DNA of 64,000 nt, from the NCBI RefSeq assembly GCF_003610535.1, contig NZ_RAPN01000001.1:806001-870000 (forward strand). Reading direction: 5' to 3'. Position 1 is the first letter of the stretch; each line of letters starts with the position of its first letter. Shown here piece after piece: positions 56,650-64,000 of the stretch. The notes below the pieces were generated by a model that searched no databases, was not told the origin of the DNA, and was given only the letters and a program-made list of their open reading frames with translations. Source of the stretch: Mangrovibacterium diazotrophicum (GTDB lineage Bacteria > Bacteroidota > Bacteroidia > Bacteroidales > Prolixibacteraceae). The position numbers and the translations under genes are program-made.

Positions 56650-57986
56650 TCGCCAATTGCCTTTAAATACAGGGCTTCGCAAATTTTCACGTTTGCTTTT
56701 GCCGAAATGTAATCGGCCTGCGCCCGCTGCCATTGCATTTGGGCATTCAACAAATCAGTAGTCGTGGCAATTTCCTCTTTCAGCCGGTTGTTTTCCAAGG
56801 TCAGGTTCTCGTTGGCCTGCTCAAGGGCATCTTCCGTAAAATCCAGTTTCGTGATCGATTCCTTCACCCGGAAAATGGACTGATGCACTTCCAGCGTCAG
56901 CATCTCCCTGGTTTGATCCAAATTGTAGGCAGCGCTCTCAATTGCCATTTCAGATATGGTCTTCTTTTGCTTTCGCTCGCCCCAGTGAAAAACCGGAATC
57001 GTGACTGACACCCCTGCTGTCCAGCTAAATTCTCCCTCTTTTTGTGCCAGGTGATCCGGGTTTTGGTAGAAGTAATTGGCAAATGAGGCCACTTGCGGCA
57101 GATAGTCTGACTGAACAATTGTTTTTTCGGATTGGGCAATCGCCTGCTGGCGGCTTAAAATCGAAATCTCCTGCCGCTTTTCCAGCTGCCCTTCCTGAAA
57201 GTCGAAATAATCAAAGTCCCAAGCCACTTCAACGGTTGTATCTGCCGGATTCAACGGTTCATCAATCGGCGCTCCGATCGACTGGTTCATCGCCATTTTC
57301 GCCAGCTGAATGTTGTTCGTTATGGTGATTTCATTCAGCTTGGCATTGTTGAGTTCAACCTTGGCTTTCAACACTTCATTTTTAGTGACCACACCGGCCT
57401 CGAAGCGATTCTGCATGTCGGTAACCACATCGGCCAAAAACTGAATCGAACTTTGATTCACTTTCTCCGCTTCAATTAACGAAACGAGTGTCCAGTATTG
57501 CTGTTCTACATTCAGTAGAACGTCCGTCTGGCTCAACGCCAAATCCGACTGAGCAATGGCATTGGCATGCTCCGCAATTTTGCGCGTTTCGCTTAACTTT
57601 CCGCCCAGATAAAGAGGCAAGCTGAAACCTACATTAGCATTGTAGGTATTGTGATACTGCAGGTTCGTTGTGCTTTCCGGCGAATAAACACCGCTGGCTT
57701 CACCCGAGGTTGTTGGCAGTTCGAAACCCGGAATATGCATTTGCATCGGATCATTTTGATACAAATAAGTGGCGTCAAAATCAACGGTGGGCAACATGGC
57801 ACTTTTAGTCAATTTTACTTCCGCTTCGCTCGAATTATAAGCGGCCCGCTTGGCTTTCACGGCCTGGTTATGTTCCAGCGCCTTCAGCTTACATTCCTTT
57901 ATTGAAATGACATTTTGCGCTTTGGCGTTAGCTGCACCACCTAAAATAGCCACAGCTAACAAGCTTCCTGTTATCAATCTAATCAT
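56637..57986 (-). CDS. TolC-family outer-membrane efflux protein
   Basis: Outer-membrane channel of the adjacent RND pump, 449 residues after choosing the start at 57986 (MIRLITGSLLA), which yields a clean signal peptide ending KAQ; the longer frame from 58070 would lie inside the upstream gene. Two internally repeated helical halves typical of TolC (ALEHNQAVKAKRAAYNSSEAEVKLTKS and the later LDQTREMLTLEVHQSIFRVKES) are visible. Overlaps the crotonase-like gene by 8 bases, so operonic. Exports an unknown compound. Confidence 0.93.
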   Translation of the reverse strand: MIRLITGSLLAVAILGGAANAKAQNVISIKECKLKALEHNQAVKAKRAAYNSSEAEVKLTKSAMLPTVDFDATYLYQNDPMQMHIPGFELPTTSGEASGVYSPESTTNLQYHNTYNANVGFSLPLYLGGKLSETRKIAEHANAIAQSDLALSQTDVLLNVEQQYWTLVSLIEAEKVNQSSIQFLADVVTDMQNRFEAGVVTKNEVLKAKVELNNAKLNEITITNNIQLAKMAMNQSIGAPIDEPLNPADTTVEVAWDFDYFDFQEGQLEKRQEISILSRQQAIAQSEKTIVQSDYLPQVASFANYFYQNPDHLAQKEGEFSWTAGVSVTIPVFHWGERKQKKTISEMAIESAAYNLDQTREMLTLEVHQSIFRVKESITKLDFTEDALEQANENLTLENNRLKEEIATTTDLLNAQMQWQRAQADYISAKANVKICEALYLKAIGELNP

Positions 57987-58746
57987 TGTTTTCGTCTTTC
58001 TGTTCCTGATTAATTTTAGTTCGGATACACGAAAGCAAAAACTCGTTTTCCTGCTGAAGCGCTTGCTCAAAGGTATCCATCTTCTTCTGCTCCAATATCT
58101 TCACCGCTTCAAACTCGATGTAGTCAAACTGCTGAAGCCTTTCGGCAATTGCCATCACTTCGTCCATCATCGGGCCGGTGCATACAATATCAACCAGCTG
58201 CCTGCGATACAATGCTCCGGAACTGATGCTATCGTACAAAAACAACAGCTTAATCGGGTTTCGGAAAGACAACTTCGATTCGTTGTAAATGGCTCCTCCT
58301 TTGGGAATATTGAGCATGAATTCATTGTCATTCGTCACATAAAATTGTTCGTGAACTACCCGTAAATCAGCCACCATGCTGAAATTTAAAATCATGACGT
58401 TTACCGTTTTCTTCAAAACAGAAACAACCGTTTTCTTCAGCGATTTTAATTTCAGGAAAAGCTCGTTATAGGTGCGAAACACACGCAGAATATTGCTTTC
58501 CCAATCGGTAGACTGGCTAAAATGGCCCCACTTTTCCTTAAAACGCTGCAGCGAGAAATCCGGATGATCGTTATTAATTATTAAAACCTTTACGGCTTTG
58601 TCTGCAGCAATTTCATCAATTAAACTGATCAGGTTCTCTTTGTGATCATAGGTCTCATTTTCCAGGAAAATCAAATAATTCAGATCCAGCAAGACCACAG
58701 AATCCAGAAACTGCACATTGAAATATCTATCTGTTATATTCGTCAT
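57979..58746 (-). CDS. Divergent crotonase-fold protein in an RND efflux operon
   Basis: 255-residue cytoplasmic protein (no signal). The pattern KVLIINNDHPDFS, KTVVSVLKKTVNVMILNFSMVADLRVVHEQF and NIPKGGAIYNE follows the enoyl-CoA hydratase/isomerase fold. However, the glycines that make the oxyanion hole in crotonases (FSAGxD and the GGG turn) are replaced by DFSLQ and NVMIL, so acyl-CoA catalysis is doubtful. It lies 10 bases after the RND gene and overlaps tolC, so its expression is tied to the pump. A regulatory or ligand-binding role is possible. The assignment is by motif pattern only. Confidence 0.7.
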   Translation of the reverse strand: MTNITDRYFNVQFLDSVVLLDLNYLIFLENETYDHKENLISLIDEIAADKAVKVLIINNDHPDFSLQRFKEKWGHFSQSTDWESNILRVFRTYNELFLKLKSLKKTVVSVLKKTVNVMILNFSMVADLRVVHEQFYVTNDNEFMLNIPKGGAIYNESKLSFRNPIKLLFLYDSISSGALYRRQLVDIVCTGPMMDEVMAIAERLQQFDYIEFEAVKILEQKKMDTFEQALQQENEFLLSCIRTKINQEQKDENND

Positions 58747-58756
58747 TACTTATAAA

Positions 58757-61700
58757 TTAGGCATTCAACTGTTTCGGTGTTTTTACATGAAAGAAGATGG
58801 CATAAAGAAGTGGCACACCAATTAGCGTCAGCAAAGTGGCAAAAAGCAACCCGAAAATGATGGTGATCGCCATTGATGAAAACATCGGGTCGGTCACCAG
58901 AGGCAACATTCCGAGCATGGTTGTAGCTGCCGCTAAAAACACCGGGCGCATCCGACTGATGGACGCATTAATAATGGCGTTGAACGGAATGACACCTTCT
59001 TTTTCCAAATTGATTTTAATCTGATCCATCAGTACAATGGCATTTTTCAGCACCATTCCCATCAGCCCCAAAAACCCGACAATCGCCATAAAACCAAAGA
59101 CACTATTGGTAATGAACAGTCCAAATGCTACACCAATAAGCTGCAACGGAATGACTAGGATGACGATAATGCTCTGACGGATATTATTGAACAGCATAAC
59201 AATGATCAAAACGATCAGCAACATGGCAAGCGGGAAGTAGGTTCCGGTTGCTTCGTTGGCTTCCTGCGAAGGTTTGTATTCGCCAGCCCACATCATTTTG
59301 TAGCCTGCCGGCAATTTAACTGCTTCAATGTCATTCTTCACATACGAAAGCAATGTTGCCCCCGACATGAACGGATCAACCGGGTTGCATTGCACCGTAA
59401 TCGCCCGCTCCTGGTTATACTTTTGGATGACGCTGTTTTGCCAGGAAACATCGATTTTATCAACCACTTCTTTCAAAGGGACAGATGTGCGTCCGGCTCT
59501 GGACCAAACACCGGTATTACTGATGCTCTCCAAACTGTTTTGTGCCTGGTTGTCTACTTTGAGTACCAACGGAAGTTTGTCTTCGTTTTCGCGATACTCA
59601 CCAATCACCAAGCCCGAGCTGGTTAACCGTTGAATGGCTGCACCCAAATCGCTACGCGTAATACCCACCCGGTTGGCTTTCAATTCCGAGAACTGCGGAT
59701 CCCAGGTGAGCACCTGGTTACGCCAGTCATCCTTAATATCGCTGCACTCGGGATGTTCGTGCATGATTGCTTTGGCCTTTTCGGACAACTCCCGCAACAC
59801 GTCCGGGTCGGGCCCGATGAAACGAGCTTCAACTTTGTATGGAATTGGTGGCCCGGCAATGTACCCCTTAATTTGTGCACTTGCGTCGGGGCAATGTTCC
59901 GACAAGTAGCTGCGCAAACGCGGCTTGATGGCCTCGGCCTCATCGGCATCGTGCGTTTCAATTAACAACTGCCCGAAGCTGCTGTGTGGTTTTACAACCT
60001 GAACCGGCAACATATAGCGCGGGGGCGTTTCACCCAAGCTGGTTGTGACATTGACAATCTCCGGAAACTCTTCTTTCAAATCCGCCACAACTTGTTCCAG
60101 GTCGCTGCCAACTTTATTAATCGTGGTTCCTTCCGGCAGCCAATAGTCGACCAGCGTGTATGATTTTTCCAGGGGAGCAAAGAAGGCTTTCTTCACACTA
60201 CCAAACAAGACAACTCCGAAGAACAAAGCAGCCACCATCACACCCAACGAGATCCACTTGTACCGGATAACACTGGTCAAAAATCCCTGGAATAGCCTAT
60301 AAAATTTATTGTCGTACGGATCTTTGATGGTCTTGGGTGTTTTCAGGAATTGCTCGTTGGTGATAGCTGTCTGAGTCATGGCAAAAACCCAACTCAAGCT
60401 CAACGAAATTGCCAACACCAGGAACAAGTCGTGGTTAATTTCACCGGCGGAATTCGGTGCCAAAAAGACCGGAAGAAAAGCAAGGATCGCGATCAGGGTT
60501 GCCCCCAAAAGCGGCATAGCTGTTAGTTTTGAAACACTGATAATGGCTTTTTTGCGATTCAGCCCGCGCTGAATATCCACCAGGGCACCATCGGTTACCA
60601 CGATTGCATTGTCCACCAGCATCCCCATGGCAATAATGATTGCCGCAAGCGAGCTTCGGTGCATACTAATATGCATGCCGTTCATGATTATAATCGTTCC
60701 CAGTATCGAGAAAATAAGCCCGCTACCGATGAGTAAGCCGGAACGCAATCCCATAAACAGCAGCAGCACTACCACAACAATGACCACCGACTCGATGAGG
60801 TTTACAACAAACTGGTTGTTGGCATTGTCCACCTCTTTGGCTTCGCTGTAAATCGGTGTAATTTCAATACCAACAGGAAGATTGGGCATGAGCTCTTCCA
60901 ACCGTTGTTTCAGGTTCTCCGACAAATCCAGCACATTCCCTCCTGTAGCAGTGGAAATTCCCAAACCAATCGCTTCATTATTATTGAATAACATGCGGTT
61001 TCGCTCCGGTTGCAGGTACGATTTTTTAATCTCGGCAATATCACTGAGGTAAATCTGCTCGTCTCCGATCTGAATCAGGGTTTTTCCGATTTCATCGATG
61101 TTTTGATAAGCTAAGTTTCCCGTTACACGAATGTTGTTTTCACCCAATTCCAGGTTTCCGGACGGTGCAATTCCTGCCTGGTTATTTAAGGCCTGGATAA
61201 TCACGCCCGGATTGACACCCAGCTCCGATATTTTCGCATCGTTGATCACAATATCCACGCACTCGTTCTGACTGCCGAACAGAGTCACCTTGCCCACCAA
61301 ACTCACAGTCTGCATGTTCCGCTTGATATACTCGGCATAATCATTCAACTCTTCATTGGTAAAACCGTCGCCGGTAATGGCATAGAACATGCCGTACACA
61401 TCGCCAAAGTCGTCGATAACCTGCGGCGGGTAAGCTCCAGCAGGTAATTCGGAGTAAGCATCGTTTATTTTCTTGCGTAAAATATCCCAGGTTTGGGGCA
61501 TCTCGTCCGAGCGCATACTCTCTTCCAGATTGATTTCCACGATGGACAAGCCGGCCCAGGAACTCGAAAACACTTCTTTTACATTGCTCATTTCCTGCAC
61601 GGCGCGCTCGATCACTTCCGAAACTTCCTGCTCAACTTCGTGTGGTGTTGCCCCTGGGTAGGAAGTAACCACCAATGCTGTTTTAATGGTGAAAACGGCA

Positions 61701-61813
61701 TCTTCAAGCTTGCCCATTTTAAAATAGGAGGAGATTCCTCCCAGCAGCACCAACAACAAAATAAAATAGACGACTACTTTATTTTTAAATGCGTATTCTG
61801 TTAATGACTTCAT
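58757..61813 (-). CDS. RND family multidrug efflux transporter
   Basis: Inner-membrane proton-driven pump of 1018 residues with 12 helices and two large periplasmic loops. The N-terminus (KNKVVVYFILLLVLLGGI) and blocks SYPGATPHEVEQEV and LVDNAIVVTDG are typical of AcrB-like transporters. Proton-relay residues are Asp401 and Lys923 (LKNAIVLMDQ); the second Asp found in AcrB (Asp408) is Asn here. One base separates it from the membrane fusion protein gene. Substrate unknown; the fit is closer to the HAE-1-like group than to metal pumps. Confidence 0.96.
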   Translation of the reverse strand: MKSLTEYAFKNKVVVYFILLLVLLGGISSYFKMGKLEDAVFTIKTALVVTSYPGATPHEVEQEVSEVIERAVQEMSNVKEVFSSSWAGLSIVEINLEESMRSDEMPQTWDILRKKINDAYSELPAGAYPPQVIDDFGDVYGMFYAITGDGFTNEELNDYAEYIKRNMQTVSLVGKVTLFGSQNECVDIVINDAKISELGVNPGVIIQALNNQAGIAPSGNLELGENNIRVTGNLAYQNIDEIGKTLIQIGDEQIYLSDIAEIKKSYLQPERNRMLFNNNEAIGLGISTATGGNVLDLSENLKQRLEELMPNLPVGIEITPIYSEAKEVDNANNQFVVNLIESVVIVVVVLLLFMGLRSGLLIGSGLIFSILGTIIIMNGMHISMHRSSLAAIIIAMGMLVDNAIVVTDGALVDIQRGLNRKKAIISVSKLTAMPLLGATLIAILAFLPVFLAPNSAGEINHDLFLVLAISLSLSWVFAMTQTAITNEQFLKTPKTIKDPYDNKFYRLFQGFLTSVIRYKWISLGVMVAALFFGVVLFGSVKKAFFAPLEKSYTLVDYWLPEGTTINKVGSDLEQVVADLKEEFPEIVNVTTSLGETPPRYMLPVQVVKPHSSFGQLLIETHDADEAEAIKPRLRSYLSEHCPDASAQIKGYIAGPPIPYKVEARFIGPDPDVLRELSEKAKAIMHEHPECSDIKDDWRNQVLTWDPQFSELKANRVGITRSDLGAAIQRLTSSGLVIGEYRENEDKLPLVLKVDNQAQNSLESISNTGVWSRAGRTSVPLKEVVDKIDVSWQNSVIQKYNQERAITVQCNPVDPFMSGATLLSYVKNDIEAVKLPAGYKMMWAGEYKPSQEANEATGTYFPLAMLLIVLIIVMLFNNIRQSIIVILVIPLQLIGVAFGLFITNSVFGFMAIVGFLGLMGMVLKNAIVLMDQIKINLEKEGVIPFNAIINASISRMRPVFLAAATTMLGMLPLVTDPMFSSMAITIIFGLLFATLLTLIGVPLLYAIFFHVKTPKQLNA

Positions 61814-61814
61814 G

Positions 61815-62897
61815 CTACAACTTGTTTCCTACATTTGACTTTGAAAAAGCTTGTAGTTTTTTGACTTTTTGCCCCTCAAACAGATAGTTCGCTCCGGCTG
61901 TCACAATGCTCTCATTGCCCGCCAAGCCTTTTTTAATTTCGATAACTCCGTTGTCCTTCAACTCCCCGGTAGTTACTTCTTTGGACGAAACGGTGTTGCT
62001 CGCCTCATCATAAACCCAGACCCGAGTTTGATTATCTTTGGTGAAAACAGCCGACACCGACACGTATATATCATTGGCCGGTTCAGCGCTTCGGCTGCCA
62101 ATTTCGAGGTAAGTCGCCATCCCCGCATGCAGGCCGATGTCTTTTTTTGCATTGATCACGACAGTGATTGGCAAGGCTTGTTTCGAAACACTGGTTTTGT
62201 TACCAATTTCCTTCAAACGTCCCGGGATTCGGTACTCTTTACCGCCTTTGGTGACCACACAATAAAATTCGGTTTCCGGGTTGATCAACGCTGCATCTTT
62301 CAACGAAATCCACGCATTTACTTCATACTTCGACATATCCAGCAAGGAGATAATCGGAGCTCCGGGAACAACTTCTTCGAAATTGTTGGCAAACACACCG
62401 TTGATGTAGCCCGAAAACGGCGCTTTCAATTCGGTATCTTCCAAAGCATTCTTTGCCGATTCGTAGTTATTCTTCGCCAGTTTATAGCTCGTCTCGGTCT
62501 GATCGAAAACACTTTTCGAAACACTTCCCTGTTCAGCCAGACTTTTGTAGCGTTCAAACTCAGCTTTCGCCAGCTTATAGCGTGACTCCGTCGCGTCAAA
62601 AGCAATTTTAAAGTCACGGGGATCGATTTGGGCAATCACCTCTCCCGCCTGCACATAGCTTCCGATGACATCGTTCAGTTTAATCAGAGGCCCTCCTACC
62701 CGAAACGATAGTTTCGTTTCCTGAAACTCGTTTACACTTGCGGGCAAAACCAGTTTTTCACCATCAACCGCCTTCGATTCAATCTTCTCTACTTTAACAG
62801 GTCTAACCGGAGCTACGCTCTTTTCTGTATTCTGACATGCCATTGTAATTACTACAAGCCCCGAATACAGAGCAAGCCTGAATGCAATTCGTTTCAT
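61815..62897 (-). CDS. RND efflux membrane fusion protein lipoprotein
   Basis: Periplasmic adaptor of 360 residues, lipoprotein with lipobox TMAC. Barrel-sandwich (lipoyl-like) halves at about 60-85 and 155-180 (GSYVQAGEVIAQIDPRDF; APFSGYINGVF), a helical hairpin between them, and a C-terminal beta-barrel domain. First gene of the efflux operon, divergent from the AraC-type regulator. It connects the RND pump to the TolC-type channel encoded downstream. Confidence 0.95.
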   Translation of the reverse strand: MKRIAFRLALYSGLVVITMACQNTEKSVAPVRPVKVEKIESKAVDGEKLVLPASVNEFQETKLSFRVGGPLIKLNDVIGSYVQAGEVIAQIDPRDFKIAFDATESRYKLAKAEFERYKSLAEQGSVSKSVFDQTETSYKLAKNNYESAKNALEDTELKAPFSGYINGVFANNFEEVVPGAPIISLLDMSKYEVNAWISLKDAALINPETEFYCVVTKGGKEYRIPGRLKEIGNKTSVSKQALPITVVINAKKDIGLHAGMATYLEIGSRSAEPANDIYVSVSAVFTKDNQTRVWVYDEASNTVSSKEVTTGELKDNGVIEIKKGLAGNESIVTAGANYLFEGQKVKKLQAFSKSNVGNKL

Positions 62898-63147
62898 TTG
62901 CTATCTATTATTTTTTACGATTAAAATTCAGCACATTGGAAAGCTAGAGCCAGTCTACTGATGGCACACAAACGGGTAATTCATCCGCGAATGACAGAGA
63001 CGGAGCCAACTTTCGGATGCAAAATTAGCCTTCGACCACATAGTTTATGAGGAAAAATATTGGTAAAAAAGGTAACTATTTCGGTTTTTGCACCTCAATT
63101 AAGGCTACATTTGATGAAATGAATTTACGGTACGAGAGGATTTACAC
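62898..63147. promoter_or_regulatory. Divergent intergenic region between efflux operon and AraC regulator
   Basis: 250 bases without a gene. It has candidate -7 boxes for both directions: minus-strand TAATTTTG at 63020-63027 for the efflux operon (leader about 115 bases) and plus-strand TACATTTG at 63106-63113 for the regulator. A TTTG at 63087-63090 lies 15 bases before the latter, slightly short of the usual spacing. The regulator may bind in this region. Confidence 0.55.
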
Positions 63148-64000
63148 ATGAAGATATTTGCCAACATCAGAGAATACTTTCAGAATATTGATGATAATGC
63201 TGACTCATTTTCGGAGTACTTTTACATCACGCGCTTTTCCGACTTCGTGAAAAACCGGGATAGCCGGGAGATTCAGCGGGAATTTTCGCAGCCACACAAA
63301 CGAGGCTTTTTTGAAATTGCGTTGATTACGCAAAATTCGGATGTGATGAATATTGGCGAATATACCTTTGGCAATGTGAAATACAGCCTGTTCACGGTTT
63401 CTCCCTTCCAGGTGGTGTCTTTCAACAACAGCAATTCGTTGCCTGCCGGTGATCTCCCCAAGAAAGATATCGACGGAATTTTGATTCTGTTTAAACCCTC
63501 CTTTTTTACGACGATCAGGCAGGCTTATGAGATTCAGCAGGAGTTTCCCTTCTTCAAGATTCACACTTCACCCATGTACAACCTGTCTCAGGAAAATTTT
63601 GCAGATGTGATGCAGTTGGCCGACCAAATGTATGCGGAGGTTAAAAATCCGGCATTGAACAGCACCGAGGTGGTTCGTTCGTTTTTGCTGATTCTGTTGT
63701 ATAAAATTAAACGCCTGTCGCGCGATAATACCATCGTGGCCACCTCGGATCGTTTTATGGCCATCACAGCAAAATTCGAGCACCTGATCTCTATTAACAA
63801 TGGCGATTTTCTATCGGTGAAAGAATACGCCTCGCAAATGAATATTAGCCCGGTGTATTTGTCGGAATGCGTTAAAAAGGCTACAGGGAAAACAGCTCAA
63901 AGCATCATTATCGACCACCGGGTTTTGTTTGCCCAATCCCTCCTCCATCAAAGTGAAAAACCCATTTCGGAGATTGCCCTGGAAATGGGTTTTATTGATT
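63148..64000 (+). CDS. AraC-family transcriptional regulator (partial, cut by window end)
   Basis: Open frame starting ATG at 63148 (MKIFANIREYF) and still open at the window edge: 284 codons visible. An N-terminal cupin-like ligand domain (about 1-170) is followed by an AraC DNA-binding domain (about 226 onward) with FLSVKEYASQMNISPVYLSECVKKATG as first helix-turn-helix and ISEIALEMGFID as start of the second. The last few dozen residues are missing. It is divergent from the RND efflux operon, 250 bases away, and is the probable regulator of it. Confidence 0.93.
   Translation, partial: MKIFANIREYFQNIDDNADSFSEYFYITRFSDFVKNRDSREIQREFSQPHKRGFFEIALITQNSDVMNIGEYTFGNVKYSLFTVSPFQVVSFNNSNSLPAGDLPKKDIDGILILFKPSFFTTIRQAYEIQQEFPFFKIHTSPMYNLSQENFADVMQLADQMYAEVKNPALNSTEVVRSFLLILLYKIKRLSRDNTIVATSDRFMAITAKFEHLISINNGDFLSVKEYASQMNISPVYLSECVKKATGKTAQSIIIDHRVLFAQSLLHQSEKPISEIALEMGFID

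Overview
The window looks like a chromosomal segment of a Bacteroidota bacterium, probably a polysaccharide-degrading member of the Marinilabiliales/Prolixibacteraceae type. The phylum call rests on two SusC/SusD pairs with ECF sigma/FecR regulators, a hybrid two-component sensor, a V/A-type ATPase operon with a DUF2764-like subunit, and several matches to the Bacteroidota -7 promoter box (TAnnTTTG). The family-level call is a guess. Nearly all genes lie on the minus strand; the exceptions are the hybrid sensor and a partial AraC regulator at the right edge. I saw no tRNA, rRNA, CRISPR array, transposase or phage gene.

Layout, left to right. (1) 96-1745: glucose-6-phosphate isomerase with a strong terminator. 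(2) 2054-7299: a five-gene operon (tandem-DUF1080 protein, Tat-exported Gfo/Idh/MocA oxidoreductase, ApbE-like flavin transferase, second Tat-exported oxidoreductase, 73-residue membrane protein) divergent from a 1353-residue hybrid sensor/regulator (7450-11511). It resembles the periplasmic 3-keto-glycoside route of glycan cleavage. (3) 11574-19497: ECF sigma, FecR, SusC, SusD and an esterase. (4) 19783-48601: a large polysaccharide utilisation locus. It holds a second ECF/FecR/SusC/SusD set followed by GH105, a BNR_4 propeller (candidate lyase), GH92, two exported FAD oxidoreductases, GH3, GH88, two GH5, LamG, SGNH esterase, GH2 and a sialate-O-acetylesterase-type enzyme. (5) 48790-55894: V/A-type ATPase operon in the order A-B-E-DUF2764-D-I-K, with c-ring residues resembling the sodium-binding Enterococcus hirae ring. 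(6) 56637-62897: RND efflux operon (membrane fusion protein, RND pump, divergent crotonase-fold protein, TolC), divergent from an AraC-family regulator cut by the window end.

How it fits together: the enzyme mix of the large locus (unsaturated-uronyl hydrolases, alpha-mannosidase-type GH92, GH3 and GH5 enzymes, deacetylases) points to an acetylated polysaccharide containing glucuronate and mannose, for example xanthan-like. The substrate is inference. The SusC proteins carry N-terminal STN signalling domains, so each probably signals through its FecR to its sigma factor.

The most striking unexplained structure is an inverted repeat with the same 10-base arms (CAGGAAAGTG / CACTTTCCTG), 58-59 bases upstream of both susC genes, in the fecR-susC gap. 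On the plus strand it is followed by a T-rich stretch (clear at the second locus, weak at the first). Each copy is preceded on the plus strand by a second hairpin and a TAnnTTTG box. This suggests paired short antisense RNAs, one per locus.
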